DNA of 64,000 nucleotides from Parapristionchus giblindavisi (Eukaryota; Nematoda; Chromadorea; Rhabditida; Diplogasteridae). The notes below the pieces were generated by a model, which did no database searches, had not been told where the DNA came from, and saw nothing but the letters and a program-made list of their open reading frames with translations. The position numbers were made by a program, and so were the translations under genes. This document shows positions 1 through 11,250 of this stretch, piece after piece (within the stretch, counting starts at the first letter, position 1; the number at the start of each line of letters is the position of its first letter). The stretch covers positions 248,001-312,000 of the forward strand of contig CALSFV010000657.1 in assembly GCA_943737045.1 (NCBI GenBank), read 5' to 3'.

Positions 1-96
1 TTTGAAATAAAAATTTAGATGAAATTTATAAAAAATGCTCTTTAAAATTAACCAAGCAATCACTCTAACGCCAACGCTTATAAATTCTTATTCCAG

Positions 97-3000
97 GAAG
101 CGATTGGAAGTGGATCATTCGGAAAAGTGTACAGAGGCACTTATAAAGGGCGGCCTGTCGCGATCAAACGGTATATTCATATTATTGTTTGTTTCTACCA
201 ACAACTATCTATTACCTGTATAAAATGTATATCACGCGTGTCGCGTAAGGTTCGAATAGACGGTGGCACATTGAAAAAATCGAAAATGAGCAGAAGTCAT
301 TTTTTGGTAGTCCATATGGTCCATAACAAGGTACCGTCGAGCTTTTTTGCATATCTTCATTTTCAACGTCGAGAGACGTCGTCAAAATTTTTGGACGTCG
401 AAATCGGCCGACTTTAGAGCTCTATACTCTTCGGGGTCTGGTTTTGGTATCGAGTCGTCAACAGAAGAATTCCTCGGAATGTCAAGGAGAATACGCCTGC
501 ATCATTGCCATGTCGATATTTTAATTAGTATTTTTGTAAATAGTTTTTATTGATTAGTTTTCTTAAAAATATAGAAGCCGAAATTTTGCAATAGCTTAAT
601 CGATAGATCTCGACCAGAGCTTTTCAATGGTATGCTGAACCTATACTTTATTTAAGTGCGCTCGAAAGATATGGCCATTTCAAGGTTTTAATTGAGTGCG
701 ATCGCAAGAGAGGAGAGCGGCGCAGCCAGTTATCTACCCTCTCTTATACCTCGTGTGACCAATTCGCTCTTTTGAATTAGTTTCACTGTTGTTCTAGTAC
801 ATATTTTAGTTATTTTGATAACTTTGGAATATTAATTTCTATAATTCAAATCACGAATCATAAGCAATCGATGAATATTAATCGCCATTAAGACAAATTA
901 CAATATGACAACAACGAGACTTCAAATTCACAGGAATATTTCATCACATTCTTCCTCGACTACCATCCTAAAGAAGTTATCTTCCTATTGTCCTAGAATC
1001 TCCATGTCCTTAACCTCCTCATCCTTTCCCTCTTCCTTGATGACGTCATCGTCTAATCTCCGATTCATACACAATTCTTCTATTCCTCATCGTGTTAAAG
1101 TTTACACTTACTGATAAGTTCAAGGGTGTTCTCTTTTCCGATTTTCATAATCACAGCAAGATATTTCGACAAAAATAAAATCAGCAAAAGAAATCTGCTG
1201 CAAGGAGGATCGAACCCCTGACAGTCAAAAGTAAATGCTGACACCTCATCCACTACACTACCCAGTCACTTGTTGTGAAGGATGATAGGTCAGCTCACCA
1301 ACCAATCTGGATGGTTTGTGTATGAAACTACACGAATTTCCCAATCAAAACAAACTTGAAATGATCATATCTTTCGAGCGCACTTAAATAAAGTATAGGT
1401 TCAGCATACCATTGAAAAGCTCTGGTCGAGATCTATCGATTAAGCTATTGCAAAATTTCGGCTTCTATATTTTTAAGAAAACTAATCAATAAAAACTATT
1501 TACAAAAATACTAATTAAAATATCGACATGGCAATGATGCAGGTGCATTCTCCTTGACATTCCGAGGAATTCTTCTGTTGATGACTCGATACCAAAACTA
1601 AATCCTGAAGAGCTACAGAGCTCCAAAGTCGGCAATTTTTGGCGTCCAAAAAGTTTGACGACGTCTGTCGACGTTGAAAATGAAGATATGAAAAAAAGCT
1701 CGACGGTACCTTGTTAGGCACCATATGAGCTACCGAAAAATGCAATAATATGTGGGGGTCAAAAAATGTGCCAACCACCCCCAGATTTTACTCGATTCTT
1801 CAGTGACACGCGTGATATACTAATGTAATTGCCTTGCTACAAACTGCTAAATATGATGTGAATCACGTTGTTTAGAGTAGAAATCTCGTTTCCTCACTCC
1901 AAACTCCAATAAAAGTCTAATTAAAATACTTAAAATTGTGACCAAATGTAACAAACTTTTCAGATACCGAGCGACCGCATTCGGCAGTAAAAGCGAGGTA
2001 GATATGCTCTGTCGCGAGGTGAGAAATCAAACTCAAGTGCCAAAGATCGAATATCAAAGATCAAAGATCACTCTTAGGTGTCTATTCTCTGTCGTGTGCA
2101 ACATCCGAACGTACTTGCACTCGTTGGCGCAGCTCTGGACGATCCATCGGTAAGATATTTTTCGATACATGGTTTTCATGCTAATTTGAAACTTCCGTTG
2201 TCGTGACGATCTCTAGTAGACAAAGAGAGCGAGAGAGCATTGCCAGAGTGGAGAGTTTCACATTAGCTCGAGGTGTGATTTTAAACAAGCAAATATCGCG
2301 TAGCAGTGGATTACTGAAAATATTCATTCATTTATTGATCATTATCGATTGAATTATTGATGTGTTCGTAGTTCTTTATTCAAGTTTTGTAATTTGAAGA
2401 AAGATCATTTCAGTCATTTGCGATCATCACAGAATTTGTGGAGAACGGTTCGCTGTTCTCTATGTTGCATGAAGAGAAACGGTTATTATCATAATAATTA
2501 TTTTATTTGAATTTTTATTTTATTATCTTGTTTTCAATATATTTTTAGAGTTATTTTCAAATTTTATTGCTTCTTCTTTATAAGTACATATTTATTACCT
2601 GAAATATACGAAAAATTATGTACATAGAATATTATCGAATTATTATATTCTACTCTATTCTTTATACTATATTCTGAATATTGTATGGACTATTCTAGAA
2701 TACAATATTGAAGGGTTCTGGAGTGTTCCTTCCGACTTCGCATAGCCTACGATGTCGCCCTCGGTATGCGATATCTACATGACGGAGCGACGAAACCTGT
2801 GATACATCGAGATCTCAATAGGTGGGGACTTCTAAAGACTTGACATTTTACACTTTCAAGATTGTCTTTACTCAGCTGTAAGCTCATAATCAGGGTTCTC
2901 TAAAGTAAAACTCTCCACTCTGGCCACACTCACGTAGACAAGAGAGTGTGGTCAGAGAGAAATAGATTTTGTGACTTTTTGTAACTTTTTTAAAAATTCA

Positions 3001-4962
3001 GTCACAACATTCTGATTCACTCGACTGGTCGTGCGGTTGTAGCCGACTTTGGCGAAAGTCGATTTGCCGGTTCTGTTGAGGAGAGTAACAACATGACAAA
3101 ACAACCTGGAGTAAGGTCTTTTGCTAATCGATCTTTTACTATTACTAGATTTTCATTATGAGTCAATCTATGCTTATCATAAGTTTTTCACTGATATAAA
3201 ATCAAATGAACACCCCTAGCTATTTTGAAACCTCTACTCTGGTAATGCTCTCTTTGTCTACGAGATAGCGTTGTCAGAGAGGAGAGTGAAATTAGACCAA
3301 CCTTGTAAAATCAATTCCACTCAAGTGTTGCTTCGAAATTTGCAATATTTTATTTCCAGAATCTCCGCTGGATGGCTCCGGAAGTGTTCTCGTGCTCGGG
3401 TATTTATTAAACTTTTTTTACTAATTATATTAATAAAAAATATTTATTTTTATATTATTTATTGCAGGGAGATACGATCGACGAGCTGACGTCTTCTCAT
3501 ATGCTCTGTAAGTTCGTTTGTACGGTCACAATTTATATTTTATGACATACCCCGAGTTCTTTGAAACTCTCCGTTCTTTCGATGTACTCTCGCATTATTT
3601 GTGTACGAGAGAGTGTTGCCAGAGCGGAGGATTTCAAAATAGCTTATGAGCCCTGTCGAAAATATTTTAAAATATAATATTTAATATGACTCAAATCATT
3701 ATACCTCCAGATGCGTCTGGGAACTCCACTCGGCTGAACTGCCCTTTGCCCATCTCAAACCCGCTGCAGCCGCAGCTGAGATGGCATACAAGAAAGGTAG
3801 ATCAACGATGATGGTTCAGATCTATCAAACTGTTCTCGTGATATTTGACTTCCACCATTGTATAGGAATAGCTTAGACTAATAAATATGACAGTCAATCT
3901 GGCCCAAGTAACCGAATGCATTGGGAAAAATCAAAAAAAAGTTTTTCTATGCTAATTCGAGATCCCTGAACACAAAAATATTTTATTTTCATTAACGATT
4001 TTTTTAAATTATTTTGCAAAGTTATAAATAAATTCACTAATACTTCTCAGCTCGTCCCGTACTTCCATCCGAGCCAACCACTCAATTTCCCGATCACATT
4101 ATGCGACTACTCGCTGTAGCCTGGAATCATGAACCTGAGGCGAGACCCGACTTCTCCCAGATTGGTTAGTCAAAGTTATTCTATAATGCATACAGCCCAC
4201 TATTTATTTTATGTTATTCTCCACCTTTAAGCTATATGAATATGTTGATATTTTAATAAATATTTTCGAAATCTCGGAATTTTCAGATAAAAATTACGTA
4301 AAATCTTCTTAATTCTTCTTTTCGGAAATTAAAAAATTCGGAAATTCATAAAATCGAAAGATGAAAGAAAAGAATGAATAATGACTGCTTGAATACTGAC
4401 TAATAATTATTTATTAAGTCTTCTTAAGTCATAAGTCATCAATCACCAGTCATCCTACTTACAGTAACCATGCTGAGTCCGTTCGTCGATAAGGAGGACT
4501 ACAGTGGTGGTGCGAGTAGTACGGTAGAGTGCGCCAGCACACAGCGTGGCGCCGTTTCCCAATTGAAGAGCAAATGGGAACAGCCGATGAGTTTATCGAA
4601 GAATGTGGATGGAAATGGACAAGGGTCAATGACACGATCGTGTATGGAAGTTTTTCTTTTTTTGCAATTTATGGTTTTACCAATAAGTTTGAATCAATAA
4701 GTAAAAGTAGATATTCGTCGCTGTAGCAATTTCAGAAGATTCGGGTCATTTAATGAATATTTACGAAAACGAGAAAATATAATATATTGTAATGGCTTTT
4801 CTTCTTTTTTTCGCGTTTGGTTATAAGCAAATCTTCTAAAAATTTTAATTAATTTAATTTTCAGCAGCCATCGGTTCTATTCGTGGTTGGATCTCGACAG
4901 GTACCGTCGAAGAATTACGCCAGAGACTGGACAAGAATGGATATGTAGTACAACCTTTCTAG
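97..4962 (+). CDS. TNNI3K-like serine/threonine kinase, 3' part (12 exons)
   Basis: Dual-specificity/serine-threonine kinase of the TNNI3K (MAP3K-related) family; the 5' half lies outside the window. Exons by splice sites and phase: 97-170, 1964-2018, 2078-2149, 2415-2481, 2714-2821, 3002-3110, 3360-3399, 3468-3507, 3711-3796, 4051-4164, 4465-4641, 4865-4962 (stop TAG). Visible motifs in order: glycine loop [11 protein letters not shown] with VAIK lysine, catalytic loop HRDL split by an intron from NSHN-type residues (HNIL), [24 protein letters not shown] and [14 protein letters not shown]. The GESRF and HLKPAAAAA strings are distinctive for TNNI3K. The C-terminal tail has [10 protein letters not shown] and ends near GYVVQPF. 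The acceptor at 2711-2713 (TTGAAG) is weak but the only one that keeps frame. The last two exons are duplicated in inverted orientation at 13277-13672. Kinase identity is firm; exon 2415-2481 may be off by one base. Confidence 0.88.
227..1820. mobile_element. Foldback DNA element in TNNI3K intron
   Basis: Long inverted repeat: about 227-690 is the reverse complement of about 1340-1820. Outer ends read TATATCACGCGTGTC and GACACGCGTGATATA. The unmatched core (about 690-1340) contains a tRNA-like sequence. Apparent ORFs in both arms mirror each other. No transposase is seen, so it is probably non-autonomous. Confidence 0.75.
1196..1267 (-). repeat. tRNA-derived sequence (SINE-like or tRNA pseudogene)
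   Basis: Read on the minus strand it starts GACTGGGTAGTGTAGTGG and contains GGTTCGATCC, a perfect RNA polymerase III B box, about 35 bases after an A-box-like TAGTGTAGTGG. The anticodon arm does not fold into a normal 7-base loop and the acceptor stem pairs poorly, so it is probably not a working tRNA. It lies in the core of the foldback element. A tRNA-headed SINE or a decayed tRNA gene are the alternatives. Confidence 0.5.
2180..2278. mobile_element. TTAA-MITE copy 1
   Basis: Palindromic remnant of the dispersed family with GAGAGAG centre and GCCAGAGTGGAGAGTTTC flank, ending in TTAGCTCGAGGTGTG. Lies in the TNNI3K intron after exon 2078-2149. Confidence 0.65.
2880..2966. mobile_element. TTAA-MITE copy 2 (degenerate)
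   Basis: Inverted halves CTCTCCACTCTGGCCACACTC and GAGAGTGTGGTCAGAGAG in the intron after TNNI3K exon 2714-2821; ends eroded. Confidence 0.55.
3206..3303. mobile_element. TTAA-MITE copy 3
   Basis: Same family: ACACCCCTAGCTATTTTGAAAC on the left, GAGGAGAGTGAAATTAG on the right, centre TTTGTCTACGAGA. TNNI3K intron. Confidence 0.65.
3547..3652. mobile_element. TTAA-MITE copy 4
   Basis: Left end ACCCCGAGTTCTTTGAAACTC, right end GCCAGAGCGGAGGATTTC, again within a TNNI3K intron. Confidence 0.65.
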
Positions 4963-5845
4963 ATTTATGGCCTACAACTTAAGTCCTTTAAGTCCCTTAC
5001 TTACGGTCTTGACTTAAGCAGATAATGATAATTGACTTTAGAGAGACACACAATCGTATCAGACTGCTGGTTGCTTAACTTAGTCCATAAATGCTAAGAG
5101 TCGTTTAGTTTAAGCTAGCAATGACCCACTAGTATAGATCAGGCTTAGACTTAGTTTAGGCTGCTTAGTCGCAAACCGGCATGCTGAACGCTTTTAACTA
5201 TTAATTACTATTGCTTATACTATCAGATCAAACTAGGAGTAGACCTCAAATACATTATATCAACGTCTAGTGCAACATTGCTACGGTTTGCCATTTACAC
5301 CGAGAGAAAATTTGAACTCGCTTATTTTGAGCTAATTCGAGCTCACAATCAGTCATCGTTTTAGCTATGAATAATAATTATTGAGCATAGCTTCCCAATA
5401 CGATAATTTGTCTGAAATCGTGTTAGTTTCGGTGTATTTATCACAGCTCACGACCCGTTCATCAATTATCGATCCGTTTCCCTCCTTTGTTAACGTTGTT
5501 TGCTTACACAAAACGGGTCGTGTTGCTCACATATTACTGTTTTTATCCTCCTATGCCTATATGTTACGGGTCAAGATAAATATGTTTCATGCTTGTAATT
5601 ATGTCCATGTTAAAAATCAAAGATCAACGATCAGAGATCAAAGATCAAGATCCCGAACTATACATCATATAAAACAAATAGAAATACTGATGATATGAAA
5701 AGTACAATAATTGCATTGATACAGTGAATTTAATGAAATAATTATTTATTTTCTCATAGACGCCGTGATAAAAAACGGAACCAATAATAACATTTAATCA
5801 ATTACTCTCTGTGTAAGGGGGTGGGTTGTAAATGTGTGAAGTACA
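4509..5845 (+). repeat. Left outer arm of inverted segmental duplication
   Basis: TNNI3K exon sequence from about 4509, the last exon, its 3' flank and the run GTGTAAGGGGGTGGG near 5815 recur as reverse complement at about 12285-13672. Scattered substitutions and indels separate the arms, including a short distinct stretch in the intron between the last two exons (compare 4642-4864 with 13375-13536). About 4963-5845 holds no gene that I can support. Confidence 0.85.
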
Positions 5846-7118
5846 GTACTGGCCAAAAAAGAATAACATTTGTTTTTTTCGCTATAACTTTTTTCAAACT
5901 CAACCGATCGACTCCAGATTTCCAGGGATAATTTTGAGATTGTTTTTACGTGTCTTACAAAAAAATTACCCCGGATGATCTTGTACGGTAAATTTTATTT
6001 CAATTTTATTAAAAGTAAAAAAATGAGATTTTCGATTTCTTCGCATTCTTCGGATTTTTTTCGCTCATTTTTCTACCAATGTGTGTTGTATCGATTTAAA
6101 AGCATGACACGGATTCTTGGGAGTAAGAATATACTGAGATCCGAGCGAGAATTCACTCGTCGTGGACGTCAGATGGGACTGTCACTGGCACTCTGTCACA
6201 GCAGTTCCGAGTGACTGTTTCTACTATCCTGACTATAGCTTTTTCTACTATAGCTTCATGGTGGTCAGTTGGTACTTCAAATCAAATCTATTGCCAACCT
6301 GACAACTAACGTGGGTTATTCTCACCGCACCGATTATCAGAAACTTGCTTTCGTCTCTGAATACGACCTAATTCTACTGTTAGGGGGTCCAATACAAGTA
6401 CTCTTTTGCCAATGTGATCCATGCTTTGCGATTCTTTTCGGAGATCAGCTATTTTTTGATATGGCGATGTTCGTACAGACCCGACGCACGAAGACGATGT
6501 TGTACATTATTCACGGACACCTCAAACATCTTTTCAGCTATGTTTACAATCCTTAGCCACCTCAATTTCGCGAAACTCTACTAGTGCTTGATTGATGCCA
6601 ATTGTAGTGAGAATCAGTTTCTTCTTCGAGACGTGGGTAATCCGACGATCAGATGTCGTGGTCGTCTTGCGAGGTCCTACATTAACCTTCTTCATTGTTG
6701 GAGCACGGATTGAAGTTTTGATGACCTTCAGGATAGTAGAAACAGTCACTCGGAACTGCTGTGACAGAGTGCCAGTGACAGTCCCATCTGACGTCCACGA
6801 CGAGTGAATTCTCGCTCGGATCTCAGTATATTCTTACTCCCAAGAATCCGTGTCATGCTTTTAAATCGATACAACACACATTGGTAGAAAAATGAGCGAA
6901 AAAAATCCGAAGAATGCGAAGAAATCGAAAATCTCATTTTTTTACTTTTAATAAAATTGAAATAAAATTTACCGTACAAGGTCAACCCGGGTAATTTTTG
7001 TGTAAGACACGTAAAAACACTCTCAAAATTATACCTGGAAATCTGGAGTCGATCGGTTGAGTTTGAAAAAAGTTATGGCGAAAAAACCAAATGTTATTCT
7101 TTTTTGGCCAGTACTGTA
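5842..7118 (-). mobile_element. Tc1/mariner-like transposon with long terminal inverted repeats
   Basis: Begins TACAGTACTGGCC and ends GGCCAGTACTGTA, flanked by TA as expected for Tc1/mariner insertion. Inverted repeats are about 390 bp long (5842-6231 and 6731-7118), so the same reading frame appears in each arm on opposite strands. The core carries a broken transposase on the minus strand. The matching positions of the right-hand duplication copy lack it. Confidence 0.85.
6270..6765 (-). pseudogene. Degenerate Tc1-family transposase
   Basis: Minus-strand translation gives a helix-turn-helix-like GPRKTTTTSDRRI, then RLRASGLYEHRHIKK, SEKNRKAWITLAKEYL and VVFRDESKF. The last contains the D-E-S that marks the second catalytic aspartate of Tc1-type DDE transposases. 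Several in-frame stops and at least one frame change separate these blocks, and the region after DESKF with the third catalytic residue is missing. It cannot make an active enzyme; it only identifies the family of the element around it. Confidence 0.78.
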
Positions 7119-7128
7119 TGTGAAATAA

Positions 7129-8349
7129 GAGAGACTATCTGACTCAGTGAACATATTTTGCTTATGGCTTGGCACTTGGCCAAAAAGTGATAAGAACCGA
7201 TCGGGCCCAAATCGTGCACAATTATAGTATGGGCTGATATAAGCTCGCAGGCGGAGTTTGGGTTCGTCATATCTACATCCTCGCTAAATAACGTAAGTTC
7301 GATGAAGTGGCATCGAAATTTAAAAGTTTATGGATTCATTCGATATATGTATAAGATGAAGGGCAATAGTAAGCAGGTACATTCCACCAAGTATCATCCC
7401 GATTCAAAACCGTGAGACCCAGAAAAAAACTAAAAAGACCGGTCTGGGGCCCATAAAATGTTTTTATTATTTTTCCTGCAATTACCTATCGGTGAGGGTC
7501 TTTTTTTATTTCTTCAATTTGACGAGTATTCTTTAGTGTAACTACTATATGAAAATGAACTAAAACACAATAGTGGAAGTTTGCCTTATTCCCGAAAAAC
7601 CACAACTAATTCACCTTTTTATCGCGAACTGACCGAATAAGCATATGCCGGTTACGGTTATGCATATTCGGAAATTCAAAATTCATAGTTTTTTTCGAAA
7701 AATACCGTCATATTACACCTCAGATATTCACACAACAAACAAATAATAAAAGAAAAACAATAATATAATACCGAAATCGAATGAAAACAAACAGTGATTG
7801 ACGAATTTTGAATTTCCGCCTTTGCATTACGGTAGTTGGCACACCATTTATCGTCTCAGTTTGCGATAAAAAGGTGAATTAGTTGTGGTTTTTCGGGAAT
7901 AAGGAAAACTTCCACTATTGTGTTTTAGTTCATTTTCATATAGTAGTTACACTAATGAATACTCGTCAAATTGAAGAAATAAAAAAAGACCCTCACCGAT
8001 AGGCAATTGCAGGAAAAATAATAAAAACATTTTATGGGCCCCAGACCGGTCTTTTTAATTTTTTTCTGGGTCTCACGGTTTTGGATCGGGATGATACTTG
8101 GTGGAATGTACCTGCTTACTATTGTCCTTCATCGTATACATATATCGAATGAATCCGTAAACTTTGAAATTTCGATGCCACTTCATCGAACTTACGTTAT
8201 TTAGCGAAGGTGCAGATATGACGAACCCAAACTTCGTGTGCAAGCTTATGTCAGCCCATACTACAACTGTGCACGATTTGGGCCCGATTGGTTCATATCA
8301 CTTTTTGGCCAAGTGCCAAGGGAATGTCACTTGAGCCAGATAGTCTCTC
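7129..8349. mobile_element. Palindromic TTAA-type element, copy 1
   Basis: 1221 bp foldback: arms about 7129-7632 and 7856-8349, spacer 223 bp. Ends GAGAGACTATCTG / CAGATAGTCTCTC with 4-bp direct repeats ATAA at 7125-7128 and 8350-8353. A near-identical copy of the same length is at 40959-42179, and an end fragment near 19590. No coding capacity; resembles the palindromic TTAA (piggyBac-like) MITEs known in nematodes. Confidence 0.85.
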
Positions 8350-8353
8350 ATAA

Positions 8354-9500
8354 GTGCTATGGATTACTAATATCTTGTGTGAATTACAACTGTTATGTTG
8401 GAAATGAGACAAGATGTTGCTTTAAGATTATTACAATTTTATATTGAAAATTAATTAGGATGAAAACATGGCAGGAAATGGGTGAGATGCTGATGCTAGG
8501 CAATTGTAAAAGAGATGTATAAGTAAGTAAAGATATGAAAATGAGACCGTCGAAGAGATGAAGAATATACATAAAATGATTAGTATAAAGATTATATGAG
8601 GTCACCGGTGTGGAGTTTCAATGGTAATGACGAGCGATAAATTGATTAATGTACACATCAAGCTGGTCCTTGGGAACGAGGGACGGGTTACTGGGTGAAT
8701 AGTAACGTTGAACAAACTTATTAATGTGCATAGCAAGCACCTCAGGTTCGGGTTTAGGGGCGGATCCAGCGGGGGCAGGGCCATAGTAGCGAGCTACAAA
8801 TTGTTTAATATGATCGGAAAGCACGTCTTGCTTGTCAGAAGTGGAGGAGAGTCTAGAGAGCGTTGTTCCTTGCTCGCTATCGCTATTCTGTCCCTGAATG
8901 CATTCGTCCTCTTGGGAGGTCGAGCGTGGTGTGAAGTCCGAGAGGGGACTTGAGCACGAAGAGGTGTACTGTAATGATGTTTTTATGATAATCATATTTA
9001 TAAATATTAATTTATTATCGCAAGAATTGCTCAATTTGGAAATATTTTAATGATTTTTAATGAATATACTGATAAGCATTATTGGGTTAGACAAAGAGAA
9101 TTTTCGTATCTAATGGGTTAAGTAAAGAATGTTTAACTGAATTGGAGATAAAATCTTACTTGAGAAGAGTATCCGTTGTCATCATCGCTATTGGTCCAGT
9201 CAGAATTCAACGAACGAGTCCTTCTCTGTCTCCATTTGTCCATGAATGAAGATGAAGCAGATAACGTAGTAGAGGGAACGAAGGACACGGCGTTGACGTT
9301 GAAGACGAATCCAGTCATGGTTATGGAAGAACGAGACAATGGATTGAGAGGGGTGAATGTGGATTATGGCGATACGGTTCGGCTTATATCCTGACCAAGA
9401 TGGATATCGAGGAAATGGCATCCTCGGTTCCATATCCACGGGGTGCAAACATCGGTTTATGGTTGTCGAATTACGAATGGACATTGCATGTATACCCTGT
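8354..9500 (-). repeat. Left inner arm of inverted duplication
   Basis: Gene A with about 180 bp of 5' flank and its 3' flank is the reverse complement of about 11080-12245. Homology stops near 9500 (TATACATGCAATGTCC is the last shared string), so only the proximal promoter is shared with copy B. Confidence 0.85.
8618..9318 (-). CDS. Unknown two-exon protein with three IxxFxxRYY motifs (copy A)
   Basis: Exons 9318-9160 and 8968-8618 (stop TGA), 169 aa. The ATG was chosen because upstream in-frame codons contain none; the intron is a clean GTAAGA...TTACAG. The N-terminus (MTGFVFNVNAVSF) is not a signal peptide; the middle is rich in Ser, Thr, Asp and Gln with a basic patch RQRRTRSLNSDW. The C-terminal third carries three related segments: LSDHIKQFVARYY, LAMHINKFVQRYY and LDVYINQFIARHY, starting 28 and 25 residues apart and joined by proline-rich linkers. 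I do not recognise the family. The segments look like amphipathic helices and recall the C-terminal helix of NPY-type peptides, but no secretion or cleavage signals are seen. A TATA-like GATATAAGC lies about 65 bp upstream, conserved in copy B. Confidence 0.72.
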
Positions 9501-10079
9501 GGGCTAGGGACGCGGTTTGGTGCTGAGAGGATAGGGCGGTGTGAACACTGTAGATAGTAAGAGAAGTGGAAGGTGGTTAGAGATGTGCCTGTGGGAAGGA
9601 GAATGGGTCGGTTTTGGGATCCTGGGTCACGGGAGAGTGTCTTAATATAGGATAAATAAATTATGGAATATTATAATGTACAAATATTAGTGTTCACGCA
9701 TATATTTGGATAGTTACAAGGGAATGTCTTGAGGTCACACTCACCGATCAGGTCCAAATTTTTACTGAAGGTTTGCATACGATGTTATGGTGCTATTTCT
9801 GATAAAGATGTACACACTGTGAATTTTATTTTCGATTTTTTAAATTAATTTTTAAATTTCAAAGACGAGCTTTGCCATTTCTGATACCGCCAAACTTCAT
9901 CCCTATATCAGGTGCACCTCCAGAAAAAAAATTGGACCAGATCGGTGAGTCAGGGAATTCGCGATGAGAGAATGAAAGGAGAAAATGAAAAGAAGTGATC
10001 AAGTAATGAGAGAGAGCAGAGCACACAAAGCAAAGTATGTTAATTGGCCTTTTTCGTAAGATCCAATAAAATTATCTCT

Positions 10080-10163
10080 TAAAGGTACATCGAGCAAATT
10101 TTGCTTCCCGCTTTGACACTTTCTCGAAGACAGAGAAAGCGAGAAAGCGGAGAGTTCCTTTAA
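10080..10163. mobile_element. TTAA-MITE copy 5
   Basis: Flanked by TTAA at both ends, eroded interior TTCTCGAAGACAGAGAAAGC, right side GCGGAGAGTTCCTTTAA. Confidence 0.6.
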
Positions 10164-10294
10164 AAAAAATAAATGTTAAAAAAGGATTGTAATTACGATT
10201 ACGATTAAAACACATTTATCAAGAGTAGGACTCTGATGTGCATGGGGAAAATCTCTTCTTACTTCCGACAGTCCCAGAACACCAACGTTGATCT

Positions 10295-10453
10295 TCATAT
10301 GCGCGTCTTCGATTTCACAAATCCGAGAAAATCGGCAGGCAGTTTGGAGATGACCGAAGAAGTTGGCTTCCCATGATTGGGTCGCACTGCCACGGTGACC
10401 CAATCTGGCTTAGCGGGATTCTTGGTGCTCAGAGCAAAATGAACGGGCGACCG
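10295..10453 (-). CDS. Possible orphan terminal exon
   Basis: On the minus strand an acceptor CTTTAG is followed by a 52-codon open frame ending TGA, with composition like a folded protein (contains KPDWVTVAVRPNHGKP and LPADFLGFVKSK). No partner exon or ATG was found upstream (toward higher coordinates) before unrelated AT-rich sequence. It may be a relic captured with the duplication or chance; family not recognised. Confidence 0.25.
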   Translation of the reverse strand, partial: RSPVHFALSTKNPAKPDWVTVAVRPNHGKPTSSVISKLPADFLGFVKSKTRI

Positions 10454-11177
10454 CTAAAGATGACTGACGCAAAGTAAAAAAGTAAATTAATGAAATGATA
10501 TTTGATGGAATGGGCAGTATGCTGTCTCCTCCGTGTGCGCTCTCTATCAATGAGATGCACCATTCTCGGGATACTGATAAGAGATATATATTATATATTT
10601 ATCACATGCTCACGCATGAACGATACATTCGAAAAATTGTGAAGTAATAATTAATCAATATACGCTCAAGAACGGTAGATAAAGATTAAGATGATGGATG
10701 GGGAAGATTAAGATGATGGAGATCAAAGATCAAAAATTTAGGTCGCCGAAAATCGTGGAACCGACTAAATCGGCCATTGAGAAACTTTATCTGAGAAAAC
10801 ATTTAAGTGTATTTTGAATAATAATACATTTTTATAATGTTATTTGCATAGTCCATTCGCTGATCATTCACATTTGCAATAAATCAAGTTGATTATTCAC
10901 AAGTTCATAAAGACCGGTCCAACTTTCTTCAAAAATTCATCCTTCCATCTCAATTCGGTCTATTTTGTATATAAATGTATATTTTAGCATGGAAGGTGTT
11001 ATTTAAAGAAGGAATAATTTAAGTATCCCATATTAATTATTCTAGCTACTATCCCTACTATACATGCAATCTACTATACATGCAATGTCCATTCGTAATT
11101 CGACAACCATAAACCGATGTTTGCACCCCGTGGATAAGGAACCGAGGATGCCATTTCCTCGGTATCCATCTTGGTCA

Positions 11178-11190
11178 GGATATAAGCCGA
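11178..11190 (+). promoter_or_regulatory. TATA-like box of gene B
   Basis: GGATATAAGCCG lies about 65 bp before the ATG and is preserved at the mirrored position of gene A within an otherwise drifting 5' flank. Confidence 0.4.
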
Positions 11191-11250
11191 GCCGTATCGC
11201 CATAATCCACATTCACCCCTCTCGATCCATTGTCTCGTTCTTCCATAACC

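Larger units (their letters stand above)
9501..11079. other. Unique spacer between duplication arms
   Basis: 1.6 kb without a complete gene. It holds a pyrimidine-rich (minus-strand) upstream region of gene A, an eroded TTAA-MITE (10080-10163), one orphan exon-like ORF on the minus strand (10295-10453), and AT-rich sequence with a GATCAAAGATCAAAA run near 10720. Confidence 0.6.

Noticed and set aside
4529..4726. Alternative frame across the TNNI3K penultimate exon
   Set aside because: The [10 protein letters not shown] frame matches the kinase family tail, joins the next exon in phase, and is the one kept in the inverted copy.
5975..6985. A pair of identical 79-aa proteins on opposite strands
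   Set aside because: They are the mirrored arms of the Tc1-like element's inverted repeats.
8708..8953. Plus-strand ORF opposite gene A, and the matching minus-strand ORF at 11685-11912
   Set aside because: Shadow frames antisense to the motif-repeat exon; conserved only because the sense exon is.
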